Counted from the first letter of the stretch, positions 28,781-38,055 are shown. The stretch: DNA of 64,000 nt from Bacillus sp. 1780r2a1 (GCA_024134725.1 CP099863.1:677501-741500), one strand, 5' to 3'. Numbers and translations are program-made. Notes: generated by a model from the letters alone, not told the origin.

Positions 28781-28797
28781 TGTAATAAAATCTTACA
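28781..28797. promoter_or_regulatory. Perfect TnrA/GlnR box
   Basis: TGTAATAAAATCTTACA matches the 17-base TnrA/GlnR consensus TGTNANAWWWTNTNACA at every position. It lies 21 bases before the glnK start, downstream of the candidate promoter, where a bound protein would be expected to repress. TnrA activation of B. subtilis nrgAB uses a box upstream of the promoter. Confidence 0.85.
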
Positions 28798-28818
28798 TCA
28801 AAACAGGGGGAACGATGA

Positions 28819-29160
28819 ATGAAGAAGGTGGAAGCAATTATCCGTCCAGAAAAGTTTCAGTCGTTACGTGAGAAGTTAGAAGAAGTGGGAATTAACGGTT
28901 TAACCGTTTCAGAAGTTGCAGGCTGTGGTCAACAAAAGGGAGAGCAAGGACTATTTAGAGGTCAAAGTTTTGAAATTAAGCTCGTTCCTAAAGTGAAGGT
29001 TGAAATGGTTGTAGAAGCCGAACACGTTGATGAAATTATCAAAATCGTTCAATCTACGTGCTCCACAAACCAAATTGGTGACGGTAAGATTTTTGTATAT
29101 TCAATTGAAGATGCAGTTCGTATTCGCACAGGCGAAGCGGGTTTACAAGCTATATTATAA
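28819..29160 (+). CDS. glnK: P-II family nitrogen regulatory protein GlnK (NrgB)
   Basis: A 113-aa P-II signal protein that binds ATP/ADP and 2-oxoglutarate and docks on AmtB. The T-loop GCGQQKGEQGLFRGQSFEIKL has Phe at 51, and also at 46, so there is no uridylylation tyrosine, as usual in Bacillus. The C-terminal DGKIFVYSIEDAVRIRTGE is the classic P-II signature. The gene precedes amtB; in B. subtilis the order is nrgA(amtB)-nrgB(glnK), so the pair is inverted here. AGGGGG lies upstream of the ATG. Confidence 0.95.
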   Translation: MKKVEAIIRPEKFQSLREKLEEVGINGLTVSEVAGCGQQKGEQGLFRGQSFEIKLVPKVKVEMVVEAEHVDEIIKIVQSTCSTNQIGDGKIFVYSIEDAVRIRTGEAGLQAIL

Positions 29161-29186
29161 AAACAGTCTGAAAGGATGATCATTGT

Positions 29187-30584
29187 ATGAAGAAGAAAAT
29201 AGGTGCTTTGTTGATGTTAGGTTTATTAACATCAACGACAGCTTACGCTGCAGATCCAACAGTGGAATCGGTCAGTGCTTCAATCGATATGATGTGGGTC
29301 ATGTTTGGAGCGGTACTAGTATTCTTAATGCATGCAGGCTTCGCCATGGTAGAGACAGGTTTTACACGTTCTAAAAACGCATTAAACATCTTGATGAAAA
29401 ATATGCTCACAGTGGCAATTTCGTCAGTCCTATATTTTGTTATTGGTTTTGCTTTAATGTTTGGAGATTCAAGCGGTGGCTTTATTGGAACAAGTGGATT
29501 TTTCTTAAATGGTCAAAGTGATCAAATGAGTTTCTTTGTATTCCAAATTGTATTTGCTGCTACATGTGCAACGATTATTTCAGGTGCTGTTGCAGAACGT
29601 ATGAAGTTATCGAGCTATATGTTGTTAACGATTGTAATGGTAGCCGTTATCTATCCGGTTGTAGGCCACTGGATTTGGGGTGGTGGCTGGTTATCAGAAC
29701 TAGGCTTTGTTGACTTTGCAGGCTCAACAGTTGTCCACTTAACAGGTGCATTAGGTGCAGTCGTTGCAGTTTCATTCTTAGGAGCACGTCTTGGTAAATA
29801 TGGTAAAGATGGTTCTGTAAATGCAATTCAAGGACATAATATTCCTCTTGGAGCGCTAGGCGTATTCATTTTATGGTTTGGTTGGTTTGGGTTTAATGGT
29901 GGAAGTACACTAGCTGCTGATCCTTCACTAGTGCCTTCAATTATCGCTACAACGTTAATGTCAGCATCGTGTGGAGTATTATCTTCAGCTCTTTATACGA
30001 AGCTACGTTATAAGCGTATAGATGCAAGTTTAACGTTAAATGGTGCTTTAGCTGGATTAGTTGGTATTACAGCTGGAACAGCAAATGTATCAATTCCAGG
30101 TGCAATCGTAATTGGTTTAATCTCCGGTGTAATTCTTGTTGAAGCTGTTAATATTATCGATAGTAAAATGAAGCTAGATGATCCCGTTGGAGCAATTACA
30201 GTTCATGGTGTATGTGGAATTTGGGGAACGTTAGCAGTTGGGCTATTTGATACAGCAAATGGGTTGTTCTACGGTGGAGGCGCTCAATTACTTGGAGTTC
30301 AAGCAATTGGTATCCTAGCGGTTATGGCTTGGACAATGGGGACAGTTGGAATTTTCTTATTCCTCTTAACAAGAATTACATCTATTCGTGTATCAAGTGA
30401 AGAGGAAATTGCTGGTCTAGATTTTGCAGAGCATGGCTCATCAGCTTACGAATTCCGTGAAAACTTATTATCTAAAGGAAATTCGGATATCAACCCAGAA
30501 TTCGGATTAGGGCTGATTGACCGCTTAAACAGCGTTGGAAAAAGCTCTAGTAAAGTAAATAGCGGTGTGAAGGAATCGGTTTAG
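29187..30584 (+). CDS. amtB: Ammonium transporter AmtB (NrgA)
   Basis: A 465-aa Amt/Mep/Rh channel with a signal peptide (1-21, cleavage after TAYA) and 11 predicted transmembrane helices. The twin histidines of the pore are visible in VVHLTGALGA and TVHGVCGIWG, and AGFAMVETGFTR and HNIPLGALGVFILWFGWFGFN are family signatures. It takes up ammonium at low concentration and is gated by GlnK. It starts 26 bases after glnK with GAAAGGATGATC upstream. The C-terminal tail from about 430 is Ser/Asn-rich and longer than the core family needs. Confidence 0.95.
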   Translation: MKKKIGALLMLGLLTSTTAYAADPTVESVSASIDMMWVMFGAVLVFLMHAGFAMVETGFTRSKNALNILMKNMLTVAISSVLYFVIGFALMFGDSSGGFIGTSGFFLNGQSDQMSFFVFQIVFAATCATIISGAVAERMKLSSYMLLTIVMVAVIYPVVGHWIWGGGWLSELGFVDFAGSTVVHLTGALGAVVAVSFLGARLGKYGKDGSVNAIQGHNIPLGALGVFILWFGWFGFNGGSTLAADPSLVPSIIATTLMSASCGVLSSALYTKLRYKRIDASLTLNGALAGLVGITAGTANVSIPGAIVIGLISGVILVEAVNIIDSKMKLDDPVGAITVHGVCGIWGTLAVGLFDTANGLFYGGGAQLLGVQAIGILAVMAWTMGTVGIFLFLLTRITSIRVSSEEEIAGLDFAEHGSSAYEFRENLLSKGNSDINPEFGLGLIDRLNSVGKSSSKVNSGVKESV

Positions 30585-30594
30585 AAAGATGTTG

Positions 30595-30623
30595 AGCTAG
30601 GTGTTTATCACCTAGCTTTTTTT
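30595..30623 (+). terminator. Terminator of glnK-amtB
   Basis: AGCTAGGTG pairs with CACCTAGCT around TTTAT, followed by six more T. Confidence 0.93.
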
Positions 30624-30644
30624 GTGTGTTAATAAGAGTTGATA

Positions 30645-30658
30645 AGAAAGCGTTGACG
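30645..30658. promoter_or_regulatory. Operator-like site overlapping the -35 of the GH13 gene
   Basis: AGAAAGCGTTGACG matches the LacI/CcpA-type consensus TGWNANCGNTNWCA except at its first and last bases. It covers the -35 hexamer, so binding would repress. The neighbouring LacI-type regulator or CcpA are possible binders. Confidence 0.35.
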
Positions 30659-30680
30659 TTTAATTGTTAAAAGCGATACT
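30653..30680 (+). promoter_or_regulatory. Candidate promoter of the GH13 gene
   Basis: TTGACG (30653-30658) and GATACT (30675-30680) are 16 bases apart, with the GTG start 35 bases further on. Confidence 0.55.
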
Positions 30681-30715
30681 CTAGAGAAAAGGCTCTATGA
30701 CAGGGGAGATGAGGA

Positions 30716-32161
30716 GTGGGGAGAAAATTGATTAGCTTGCTGTTAGGAATGCTGTTTGTTAGCTTTATTCCTGTACAAGCTGATGCAAGAGAACCAATTA
30801 AAGACGAGATTATGTATCATGTGATGGTGAATCGTTTTCAAAACGGAGACGAGCGTAATGACTTGAACGTAGACTATAATAATCCTCTCAGTTTTTACGG
30901 TGGAGATATAAAAGGACTGCAAAACCGAATTCCATACATAAAGGACATGGGGTTTACAACGATTATTATAACGCCAGTATTTAAAAACGATGAACGTGGA
31001 TACCACGGTTATAACGTTACCGACCATTATCAAATGGATGAGCGCTTTGGAACGTTGCCACAAATGAAACAATTTATTGAACAAGCTCATAAAGAAAAAA
31101 TGAAAGTGGTAATGGAACTGCCTTTAACAATTAGTGAAAAACACCCGATGCTCAAAGATTCCAGTAAGAACGATTGGTTCACTAAGCAAGGAGAAACGAT
31201 AAGTTTAAAAAGTGATCAACCTGGTGTGCAAGCATATATAGAAGATGTCGGAGAGTGGTGGATTAAACAGACAAATTTAGATGGCTACTATTTAACTGAT
31301 ATCAATGATTTTCCAGCGGCTTTTGTAAATCGATTGTCAGAACAATTTAAGCATGAGAAAAAGGGTTTTTATTTAATTGGTGAAGGTAAAAATGGAGAAG
31401 ATATAAAATCTCGCTCATTAGATTTATTTGTGAACCAAGAGCAATCAATTGAACAAGCAAAAGAATTAAGTAGAAGCGGTTCATTTCCTCAGCTAAGCAA
31501 TCATTTTAATCAAGTTGGCGGTGCTTTCTTAGACAGTCCGCGAACGGAGCGTTTCACGCGAACCATACTCCAGGCTAGCGAGCATCCAGTGGTGCGTACT
31601 AAGCAAGCATTAACGTATTTATATTTGTCTTCTTCAGTGCCTATTGTTTATTATGGTACAGAAATTGCGCTAGACGGGGGCAAAGGAACTGACGCGCATC
31701 GTCTGATGAATTTTCAATCGAACCCGGAAATTATTGAGTATATCACAAAGTTGGCAGGAGTGAGAGCTGAACTTATGTCCGTCCGTCAAGGCGAGGTCAC
31801 TCAACTTTCAAATGACAAAGGAATGGGCGTGTACCTTTATAAAGATGAAGGTGAGCAAGCGCTGTTTGTGATAAATAATAATTCCCGTGCACAAGTTGTT
31901 CAAATAGAAGAAAAAGAAATCGGTGAAGATCAAGAGCTAAGAGGCCTTGTAGAGGGCGGCATCATCCGAGCTCGAAATGGACAGTATAGCATACAACTAG
32001 ATTCAGATTCTTCTAATATATATCGAATAGCTAAAGATAAAGGAGTTAATATATGGTATATTAGTATGATGGTTTTTGTTTATGGCGGCTTTTTGATTTT
32101 TTTAATTGCAGCTTCTAAAAAAAGAAAAAAACGTAAGTTAACCAATGCTGAAAAACAATAG
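30716..32161 (+). CDS. Membrane-anchored GH13 (alpha-amylase family) protein with altered catalytic motifs
   Basis: A 481-aa secreted protein: signal peptide 1-24, GH13 barrel from about 28, beta-rich domain after 350, one transmembrane helix at about 446-467 and a basic tail SKKRKKRK, so it faces outward on the membrane. Family features such as YHVMVNRFQNGD, FYGGDIKGLQNRIPYIKDMGF and VPIVYYGTE are clear. The catalytic regions are not normal: region I reads VVMELPLTISEKHP, region II LDGYYLTDINDFP with no Arg and a displaced Asp195, region III keeps Glu223 (YLIGE), and region IV is FLDSPRTERF instead of NHD. From memory, a B. megaterium amylase group with an aberrant triad (BmaN1) has been described; this may belong to it. 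The start is GTG with AGGGGAG. A LacI-type regulator follows. Confidence 0.85.
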   Translation: MGRKLISLLLGMLFVSFIPVQADAREPIKDEIMYHVMVNRFQNGDERNDLNVDYNNPLSFYGGDIKGLQNRIPYIKDMGFTTIIITPVFKNDERGYHGYNVTDHYQMDERFGTLPQMKQFIEQAHKEKMKVVMELPLTISEKHPMLKDSSKNDWFTKQGETISLKSDQPGVQAYIEDVGEWWIKQTNLDGYYLTDINDFPAAFVNRLSEQFKHEKKGFYLIGEGKNGEDIKSRSLDLFVNQEQSIEQAKELSRSGSFPQLSNHFNQVGGAFLDSPRTERFTRTILQASEHPVVRTKQALTYLYLSSSVPIVYYGTEIALDGGKGTDAHRLMNFQSNPEIIEYITKLAGVRAELMSVRQGEVTQLSNDKGMGVYLYKDEGEQALFVINNNSRAQVVQIEEKEIGEDQELRGLVEGGIIRARNGQYSIQLDSDSSNIYRIAKDKGVNIWYISMMVFVYGGFLIFLIAASKKRKKRKLTNAEKQ

Positions 32162-32199
32162 GATTTTCAATCGTTTGATGATACTATTTGATTATAAAA

Positions 32200-32213
32200 T
32201 GTCAGCGCTATCA
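32200..32213. promoter_or_regulatory. Perfect LacI/CcpA-type operator before the regulator gene
   Basis: TGTCAGCGCTATCA fits TGWNANCGNTNWCA fully and contains the palindromic core AGCGCT. It lies 37 bases before the GTG of the LacI-type gene and directly after TATAAA (32193-32198), where it could mediate autorepression or CcpA control. Confidence 0.6.
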
Positions 32214-32250
32214 AGTGATGAAGAGATGATCATATAGGAGGGGACATACG

Positions 32251-33270
32251 GTGAGCGTAACAATAAAAGATGTAGCAAATTTAGCAAAGGTAGCTCCTTC
32301 TACAGTCTCACGCGTAATTGCAAATAGTTCAAGAATTAGTGAGAAAACAAAACAACGAGTACGTGAAGCGATGGAAGAGTTAGGCTATCATCCTAATATC
32401 ATTGCTCGTAATTTAGCTAATAAAACAACAGAAGCAATTGGTATAGTGATGCCAAGCTCTGCTGGGAACGTTTTTCAAAATCCATTTTTCCCAGAAGTGC
32501 TACGCGGGATTAGTACAGGTGCTCACGAAAAAAAGCGAGCTATTTATATGTCAACTGGTGAAGCGGAATCAGAAATTTTAAGAGAAGTAATGCAAATGGT
32601 ACAAGGGAGAAGAGTAGACGGACTAATTCTCTTATATTCTAAAATTGATGATCCAGTATTAGCGTATTTACAGGAGCAAAATATTCCGTTTGTTGTAGTT
32701 GGAAAGCCATTCAAAAATAGTGAGCATATCACGTATGTAGACAACGATAACTTTAAAGCAGCAAAAGAAGCAACAGAATACTTAATTGAACTAGGGCATA
32801 ATCGAATTGCGTTTATTGGAGGTAGTTTAGATCTTGTTGTAACGATTGATCGTTTAACAGGTTACGATAAAGCAATACAAGGAGCCGGGATTCCCTATCG
32901 TAGTGAATATGTAATTCATGAAGAATTTTTACAAGAAGGTGGGAAAGAAGCTGTTTGTGAGTTATTAAGTTTAAAAGAACGACCAACTGCTCTCGTTGTA
33001 GCTGATGATTTAATGGCTTTAGGTGTACTCAATACCCTTGATGAGATTGGAATTTCAGTCCCAGAAGATATGTCCATTATTAGCTTCAATAATGTACTAA
33101 TTGCTGAAATGGCAAGACCCGCACTTACATCGATTGATATTAATATCTTTGAATTAGGCTATCAGGCTGTCCGTAGCTTGACGAAAAAAATTGAAGCGTC
33201 TTCTCAACCAATTGAAAGTATTCGTATTCCACATTCAATTGTAACAAGGCACTCATGTAAAAAGCGGTAA
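32251..33270 (+). CDS. LacI family transcriptional regulator, MalR-like
   Basis: A 339-aa repressor with the LacI helix-turn-helix at 4-24 (TIKDVANLAKVAPSTVSRVI) and hinge ARNLANKTT, followed by a periplasmic-binding-type sensor domain (IGIVMPSS, NPFFPEVLRGI, RVDGLILLYS, ALVVADDLMALGVL). The overall pattern is that of maltose/maltodextrin regulators (MalR), and the GH13 gene directly upstream supports a glucan signal; this is an inference. At the same map region B. subtilis has degA, another LacI-type gene, so that orthology is possible. The GTG start at 32251 has TAGGAGGGG upstream. Confidence 0.85.
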   Translation: MSVTIKDVANLAKVAPSTVSRVIANSSRISEKTKQRVREAMEELGYHPNIIARNLANKTTEAIGIVMPSSAGNVFQNPFFPEVLRGISTGAHEKKRAIYMSTGEAESEILREVMQMVQGRRVDGLILLYSKIDDPVLAYLQEQNIPFVVVGKPFKNSEHITYVDNDNFKAAKEATEYLIELGHNRIAFIGGSLDLVVTIDRLTGYDKAIQGAGIPYRSEYVIHEEFLQEGGKEAVCELLSLKERPTALVVADDLMALGVLNTLDEIGISVPEDMSIISFNNVLIAEMARPALTSIDINIFELGYQAVRSLTKKIEASSQPIESIRIPHSIVTRHSCKKR

Positions 33271-33278
33271 TAGGTAAG

Positions 33279-33307
33279 AAACGACTGTATATATACAGTC
33301 GTTTTTT
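33279..33307 (+). terminator. Terminator of the LacI-type gene
   Basis: AAACGACTGTATA and its mirror TATACAGTCGTTT form a 13-base perfect palindrome-like stem ending in six T. Confidence 0.92.
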
Positions 33308-33370
33308 CTATTAATGAAACGTTTGTTTAAATGTCAAAAACCTTGTGGTAGTAAGTGCGAATAAGATTAC

Positions 33371-33415
33371 GCAAAAAAATTTTGCTTATTAACAAAAACT
33401 TTTTTTGCATGCAAA
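33371..33415. promoter_or_regulatory. Tandem RocR-type upstream activating sites
   Basis: Two inverted repeats lie in tandem: GCAAAA-AAA-TTTTGC (33371-33385) and TTTGCATGCAAA (33404-33415). They stand about 65-110 bases before a SigL promoter and near the rocR gene, where RocR (a sigma-54 activator) is expected to bind. The AT-rich, bendable DNA between sites and promoter fits activator looping. Confidence 0.65.
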
Positions 33416-33480
33416 TATTTTTTGCTATTAATTTGAGCTTAATTTCTTGAAAAATAAGAAAAAAACGGAGATACGCATGT

Positions 33481-33496
33481 TGGCATCAATCTTGCA
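33481..33496 (+). promoter_or_regulatory. SigL (sigma-54) promoter of rocADB
   Basis: TGGCAT, five bases, TTGCA matches the -24/-12 consensus TGGCAC-N5-TTGCW with one difference. It lies 44 bases before the rocA start. Confidence 0.88.
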
Positions 33497-33540
33497 ATAA
33501 AGATTAGTGAGTAGAAAAGTTAATCTTAGGAGGTATTTAC

Positions 33541-35088
33541 ATGGTACGTACATATCAACATGAACCATTTACTAATTTTAAAGATGAAAAGAATCAACAG
33601 CTATTTCAAGAAGCTTTATCATACGTGAGTACACAATTGGGAAAAACATACCCACTTATTATTAACGGTGAGCGTATTGAAACAGAAGAAAAAACAACGT
33701 CTATTAACCCTTCAAACAAGACAGAAGTAATTGGCTACGTCTCATTAGCAAATCAAGAGCTAGCTGAAAAAGCAATGAATGCGGCGTTAGAGGCTTTTGA
33801 AGAATGGAAAAAGTGGAAAGCTGAAGATCGAGCAAATATTTTATTCCGCGCAGCAGCAATGCTAAGACGCCGTAAGCACGAATTTTCTGCCTATTTAGTA
33901 AAAGAAGCTGGAAAGCCTTGGAACGAAGCAGATGCAGATACAGCAGAAGCTATTGACTTCATCGAATATTATGCAAGGCAAATGCTGGAGCTTACAAAAG
34001 GACAGCCGGTTAACAGCCGTCCAGGTGAATATAATCAGTATAACTATGTTCCGTTAGGTGTGGGTATCATTATTTCACCTTTTAACTTTCCGTTAGCAAT
34101 TATGGCTGGAACGGCAATTGCAGCCATTGTGAGTGGAAACACTATTTTACTAAAACCAGCTGATGCAACGCCGGTTATTGCTGCTAAATTTGTAGAGCTC
34201 ATGGAAGAAGCAGGTTTGCCAAAAGGTGTTCTTAACTTTACTCCTGGTAAAGGATCTATTATTGGAGATTATTTAGTTGAACATCCAAAAACAAGATTTG
34301 TTTCGTTTACGGGTTCTCGAGAAGTGGGATGTCGTATTTATGAACGCGCAGCGAAAGTACAACCAGGCCAAATTTGGCTAAAGCGTGTGATTGCAGAAAT
34401 GGGTGGTAAGGATACGGTATTGGTTGATCGCGATGCCGATTTAGAGTTAGCTGCTTCATCCATCGTTTACTCTGCTTTTGGTTTTTCTGGTCAAAAGTGT
34501 TCAGCAGGATCAAGAGCCGTTATTCATGAAGACGTATATGATGAGGTTGTCGAAAAGGTTGTCTCTTTAACACAAACTTTAACAGTCGGGAATCCAGAGA
34601 GCGTAGATACGTACATGGGACCAGTTATTCACCAAGCATCGTTTGATAAAATTATGAGTTACATTGAGATTGGTAGAACAGAAGGAGATTTATTAGTAGG
34701 AGGAGAAGGAGACTCATCTAACGGTTTCTTTGTCCAGCCAACTGTATTTGGAAACGTAGACCAAGACGCTCGTTTAATGAAGGAAGAAATTTTCGGGCCA
34801 GTTGTGGCAATTTGTAAAGCAAGAGACTTTGATCACATGTTAGAAGTTGCAAACAATACAGATTATGGATTAACAGGCGCAGTCCTATCGAATACGCGTG
34901 CTAATATCGAGCGTGCGCGCGAAGAGTTTCATGTTGGAAACTTATATTTTAATAGAGGGTGTACGGGAGCGATTGTTGGTTATCAGCCATTTGGTGGGTT
35001 CAATATGTCAGGCACTGACTCAAAGGCTGGTGGTCCTGATTATTTATTACTTCATATGCAGGCGAAAACAACATCTGAAATGTTCTAA
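33541..35088 (+). CDS. rocA: 1-pyrroline-5-carboxylate dehydrogenase RocA
   Basis: A 515-aa aldehyde dehydrogenase that oxidises glutamate semialdehyde/P5C to glutamate with NAD+, last step of arginine, ornithine and proline catabolism. The catalytic Glu286 (AEMGGKD) and Cys320 (GQKCSAGS) are at the same numbers as in B. subtilis RocA. PFNFPLAI and FTGSREVG are further family marks. It is the first gene after the SigL promoter with AGGAGG upstream, and rocD follows after 37 bases. Confidence 0.95.
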   Translation: MVRTYQHEPFTNFKDEKNQQLFQEALSYVSTQLGKTYPLIINGERIETEEKTTSINPSNKTEVIGYVSLANQELAEKAMNAALEAFEEWKKWKAEDRANILFRAAAMLRRRKHEFSAYLVKEAGKPWNEADADTAEAIDFIEYYARQMLELTKGQPVNSRPGEYNQYNYVPLGVGIIISPFNFPLAIMAGTAIAAIVSGNTILLKPADATPVIAAKFVELMEEAGLPKGVLNFTPGKGSIIGDYLVEHPKTRFVSFTGSREVGCRIYERAAKVQPGQIWLKRVIAEMGGKDTVLVDRDADLELAASSIVYSAFGFSGQKCSAGSRAVIHEDVYDEVVEKVVSLTQTLTVGNPESVDTYMGPVIHQASFDKIMSYIEIGRTEGDLLVGGEGDSSNGFFVQPTVFGNVDQDARLMKEEIFGPVVAICKARDFDHMLEVANNTDYGLTGAVLSNTRANIERAREEFHVGNLYFNRGCTGAIVGYQPFGGFNMSGTDSKAGGPDYLLLHMQAKTTSEMF

Positions 35089-35125
35089 TCACATACGTAA
35101 GATAAAATGAAGGAGGATGACTTGA

Positions 35126-36328
35126 ATGGTACAGGTAAAACAAACAGACACAATTATTCAACAAACGGAAAGATTTGGCGCAAATAACTATCATCCACTA
35201 CCAATTGTTATTGAAAAAGCAGAAGGAGTGTGGGTGCATGATCCAGAAAATAATAGATATATGGATATGCTGAGCGCGTATTCAGCGGTTAACCAAGGGC
35301 ATCGTCACCCTAAAATTATTGAAGCACTAAAGCGTCAAGCAGATAAAGTTACGTTAACGTCACGCGCTTTTCATAATGACCAGTTAGGTCCATGGTATGA
35401 GAAAATTTGTAAAATGACAAATAAAAATATGGCACTACCGATGAATACGGGAGCCGAAGCGGTTGAAACAGCAGTTAAAGCTGCTCGTCGTTGGGCTTAT
35501 GATGTAAAAGGCGTTGCTGAAAATCAAGCACAAATTATTGCTTGTGAAGGGAATTTCCATGGCCGTACAATGACTGCTGTTTCGCTATCATCAGAAGCAG
35601 AGTATAAGCGAGGATTCGGTCCGATGCTACCAGGGATTAAAACAATTCCATATGGTGATTTAGAAGCATTAAAAGCTGCTATTACACCAAATACAGCAGC
35701 GTTTCTTATTGAACCGATTCAAGGTGAAGCAGGGATAGTGCTTCCGCCAGAAGGATTCCTAAAAGCAGCCTTTGATCTTTGTAAAGAAAATAACGTTCTC
35801 TTCATTGCAGATGAAATTCAAGTAGGGTTGGCTCGCACTGGTAAGCTATTTGCTTACGAGTGGGAAGGTTTTGAACCTGACATGCTGATTTTAGGAAAAG
35901 CATTAGGAGGAGGCGTGTTCCCAATTTCATGCGTTGTTGCAAATGATGATATCTTAGGTGTATTTAATCCAGGATCGCACGGTTCTACGTTTGGAGGAAA
36001 TCCACTCGCTTGTGCTGTTTCCCTAGCATCGTTAGAAGTAATTGAAGAAGAAGAATTAGCAAACCGCTCATTAGAATTAGGCAATTACTTCAAAGAAGAG
36101 CTAAATAAAATTGGAAACCCGATTATTAAAGAAGTTCGCGGTCGCGGTCTATTTATTGGTGTAGAGCTATACGAAGCAGCTCGACCATATTGTGAAAAAT
36201 TAAAAGCAGAAGGTCTTTTATGTAAAGAAACGCATCACACAGTTATTCGATTTGCTCCACCGCTCACAATTTCAAAAGAAGAGCTTGATTGGGCAATTGA
36301 GCGAATTCAAAAAGTATTTTATGCCTAA
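35126..36328 (+). CDS. rocD: Ornithine aminotransferase RocD
   Basis: A 400-aa class III PLP aminotransferase that converts ornithine and 2-oxoglutarate to glutamate semialdehyde and glutamate. The PLP lysine is Lys258 in [29 protein letters not shown] and [13 protein letters not shown] are conserved. It is distinct from ArgD in this window, which acts on acetylornithine. Its product is the substrate of RocA. AAGGAGG lies upstream of the ATG. A hairpin after its stop could reduce read-through into rocB. Confidence 0.95.
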   Translation: MVQVKQTDTIIQQTERFGANNYHPLPIVIEKAEGVWVHDPENNRYMDMLSAYSAVNQGHRHPKIIEALKRQADKVTLTSRAFHNDQLGPWYEKICKMTNKNMALPMNTGAEAVETAVKAARRWAYDVKGVAENQAQIIACEGNFHGRTMTAVSLSSEAEYKRGFGPMLPGIKTIPYGDLEALKAAITPNTAAFLIEPIQGEAGIVLPPEGFLKAAFDLCKENNVLFIADEIQVGLARTGKLFAYEWEGFEPDMLILGKALGGGVFPISCVVANDDILGVFNPGSHGSTFGGNPLACAVSLASLEVIEEEELANRSLELGNYFKEELNKIGNPIIKEVRGRGLFIGVELYEAARPYCEKLKAEGLLCKETHHTVIRFAPPLTISKEELDWAIERIQKVFYA

Positions 36329-36372
36329 AAAGCCCAGTCGTACGGTGTTAAACCGTGCGGCTGAGCTTTTTT
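36328..36372 (+). terminator. Terminator-like hairpin between rocD and rocB
   Basis: AAAAGC-CAG-CG-ACGGT pairs with ACCGT-CG-CTG-GCTTTT with a few single-base mismatches, followed by TTTTTTA. rocB begins 25 bases further, so it may be partial. Confidence 0.75.
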
Positions 36373-36396
36373 ATAATAGAAGGAGATGTTGCGAAT

Positions 36397-38055
36397 ATGT
36401 ATGAACAACTTGCTCACTTGTCATTAGAACAAAAAGTAGAAGTTCTTACAAAAACATTGGTAGAAATCGAAAGCGTCAATGGAACAGAAGGAGAGGAGAA
36501 GCTTGCTGAATTTGTAAAAGAGTTACTTCAAACATTTCCTTATTTTAGTGAAAATCCTCATCATCTATGGATACAACATGTTCCTCATGACCCCGTGAAC
36601 CGGAAAAATGTTTTTGCATTTGTGAAAGGCGCAAAGCAATCAGCAAAAACCATTGTATACCATGCGCATTTAGATACAGTGGGGATAGATGATTATGGAC
36701 ATCTTAAGCATATTGCATACGATGCTGATGAATTAAAGACATATTTCATGATTCAGCAAAAAGATCCAGAAGTTCAAGCTGATGCAGCATCAGGTGATTG
36801 GCTGTTTGGGCGTGGAGCCCTTGATATGAAAAGTGGAATTGCCGTTCATCTTGTTAACATCCTTTACTTTACAGAAAAGATCAAGGAGCTGGAAGGAAAT
36901 ATCTTATTGGTCATTAATGGAGATGAAGAAAGTGAACATAGAGGAATTTTAGCTGCTGTTAAAGAATTGAAACGCTTGAAAATAAAATATCAGTTAGACT
37001 ATGTAACAGCCATTAACAATGACTTTATTGCGCCTTTGTATGAAGGAGATCAAACCCGCTATCTCTATACAGGTACAGCTGGAAAAGTATTGCCATGCTT
37101 TTATGTTCATGGTCGTACGGTACACGTAGGCGATACGCTACGAGGAATTGATCCAAATGTGATTGCCTCTGAGCTTACACGAAGCATTCATAATAACATG
37201 AGCTTAGCGGAGGAGATTGAAGGTGAAATGATTTTACCACCGACTTGTCTGTACCAGAGAGATGGCAAAGAAACATATAATGTGCAGACAGCTGTATATA
37301 CGCATTTGTACTTTAATTACTTCATGTATGAAAAGAAAATCAATGAAGTAACGAATGAATTGCTGAAGGTTGCACGTCAAGCATGTCAAGAGGTTGAAAA
37401 CAGACTTAATCAAGCGTATGAAGATTTTTGCAGAAGAGCTCAATTGCCTAACCGCACCCTATCATTTGAGATAGAAGTTGTCACGCTACATCAATACCTT
37501 TTAGACTTACAGACACAAGGCATCGATCCGCGCCCCCATATCGAGAAAACCCTAATTAAATATGAGCTGTTAGAAGCTCGAATGAAAGCTTTTAAGTTAG
37601 TAGAAGTACTTCAAGCTTTGGATACTTCTCATAAGCCGCGAGTTATTTTGTTTTATGCACCACCTTATTTACCGCATAATCACGTCGATATAAGTACTGA
37701 AAAGGGAAATGAGGTTTTGAACGCGATACATGCTTGTGTAGAAAAGTTCACATCTGAAACGAATGAGCAATTCGAAGTGCGAAAGTTTTTCCCTTATCTA
37801 TCTGATGGAAGTTTTTTGTCATTTTCAGAAACAAACGAAGAAATACATTCGTTCACGAGGAACTTTCCAGGTTGGGAATTTAATCAGACCATTCCGTTTC
37901 AAGAAATTAAAGAGTTGGACCTTCCGTCTATCAACCTTGGCGTATACGGAAAAGATGGTCATAAATGGACGGAAAGAGTCTATAAGCCTTATTCATTTAA
38001 GATTTTACCTCAATTTATCCAACAGGTGACAACGGAGCTGTTGAAAGCGAAATAA
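36397..38055 (+). CDS. rocB: Arginine utilization protein RocB (M20 peptidase family)
   Basis: A 552-aa protein of the M20 metallopeptidase/deacylase fold. Metal-binding motifs are YHAHLDTVG, GRGALDMKSG with the bridging Asp, and INGDEESEHRG. RocB is part of arginine catabolism in B. subtilis (566 aa) but its reaction is not established there to my knowledge. The start ATG at 36397 has AAGGAG about eleven bases upstream. An earlier in-frame start within the rocD hairpin was rejected. It ends against rocR in a shared hairpin. Confidence 0.88.
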   Translation: MYEQLAHLSLEQKVEVLTKTLVEIESVNGTEGEEKLAEFVKELLQTFPYFSENPHHLWIQHVPHDPVNRKNVFAFVKGAKQSAKTIVYHAHLDTVGIDDYGHLKHIAYDADELKTYFMIQQKDPEVQADAASGDWLFGRGALDMKSGIAVHLVNILYFTEKIKELEGNILLVINGDEESEHRGILAAVKELKRLKIKYQLDYVTAINNDFIAPLYEGDQTRYLYTGTAGKVLPCFYVHGRTVHVGDTLRGIDPNVIASELTRSIHNNMSLAEEIEGEMILPPTCLYQRDGKETYNVQTAVYTHLYFNYFMYEKKINEVTNELLKVARQACQEVENRLNQAYEDFCRRAQLPNRTLSFEIEVVTLHQYLLDLQTQGIDPRPHIEKTLIKYELLEARMKAFKLVEVLQALDTSHKPRVILFYAPPYLPHNHVDISTEKGNEVLNAIHACVEKFTSETNEQFEVRKFFPYLSDGSFLSFSETNEEIHSFTRNFPGWEFNQTIPFQEIKELDLPSINLGVYGKDGHKWTERVYKPYSFKILPQFIQQVTTELLKAK

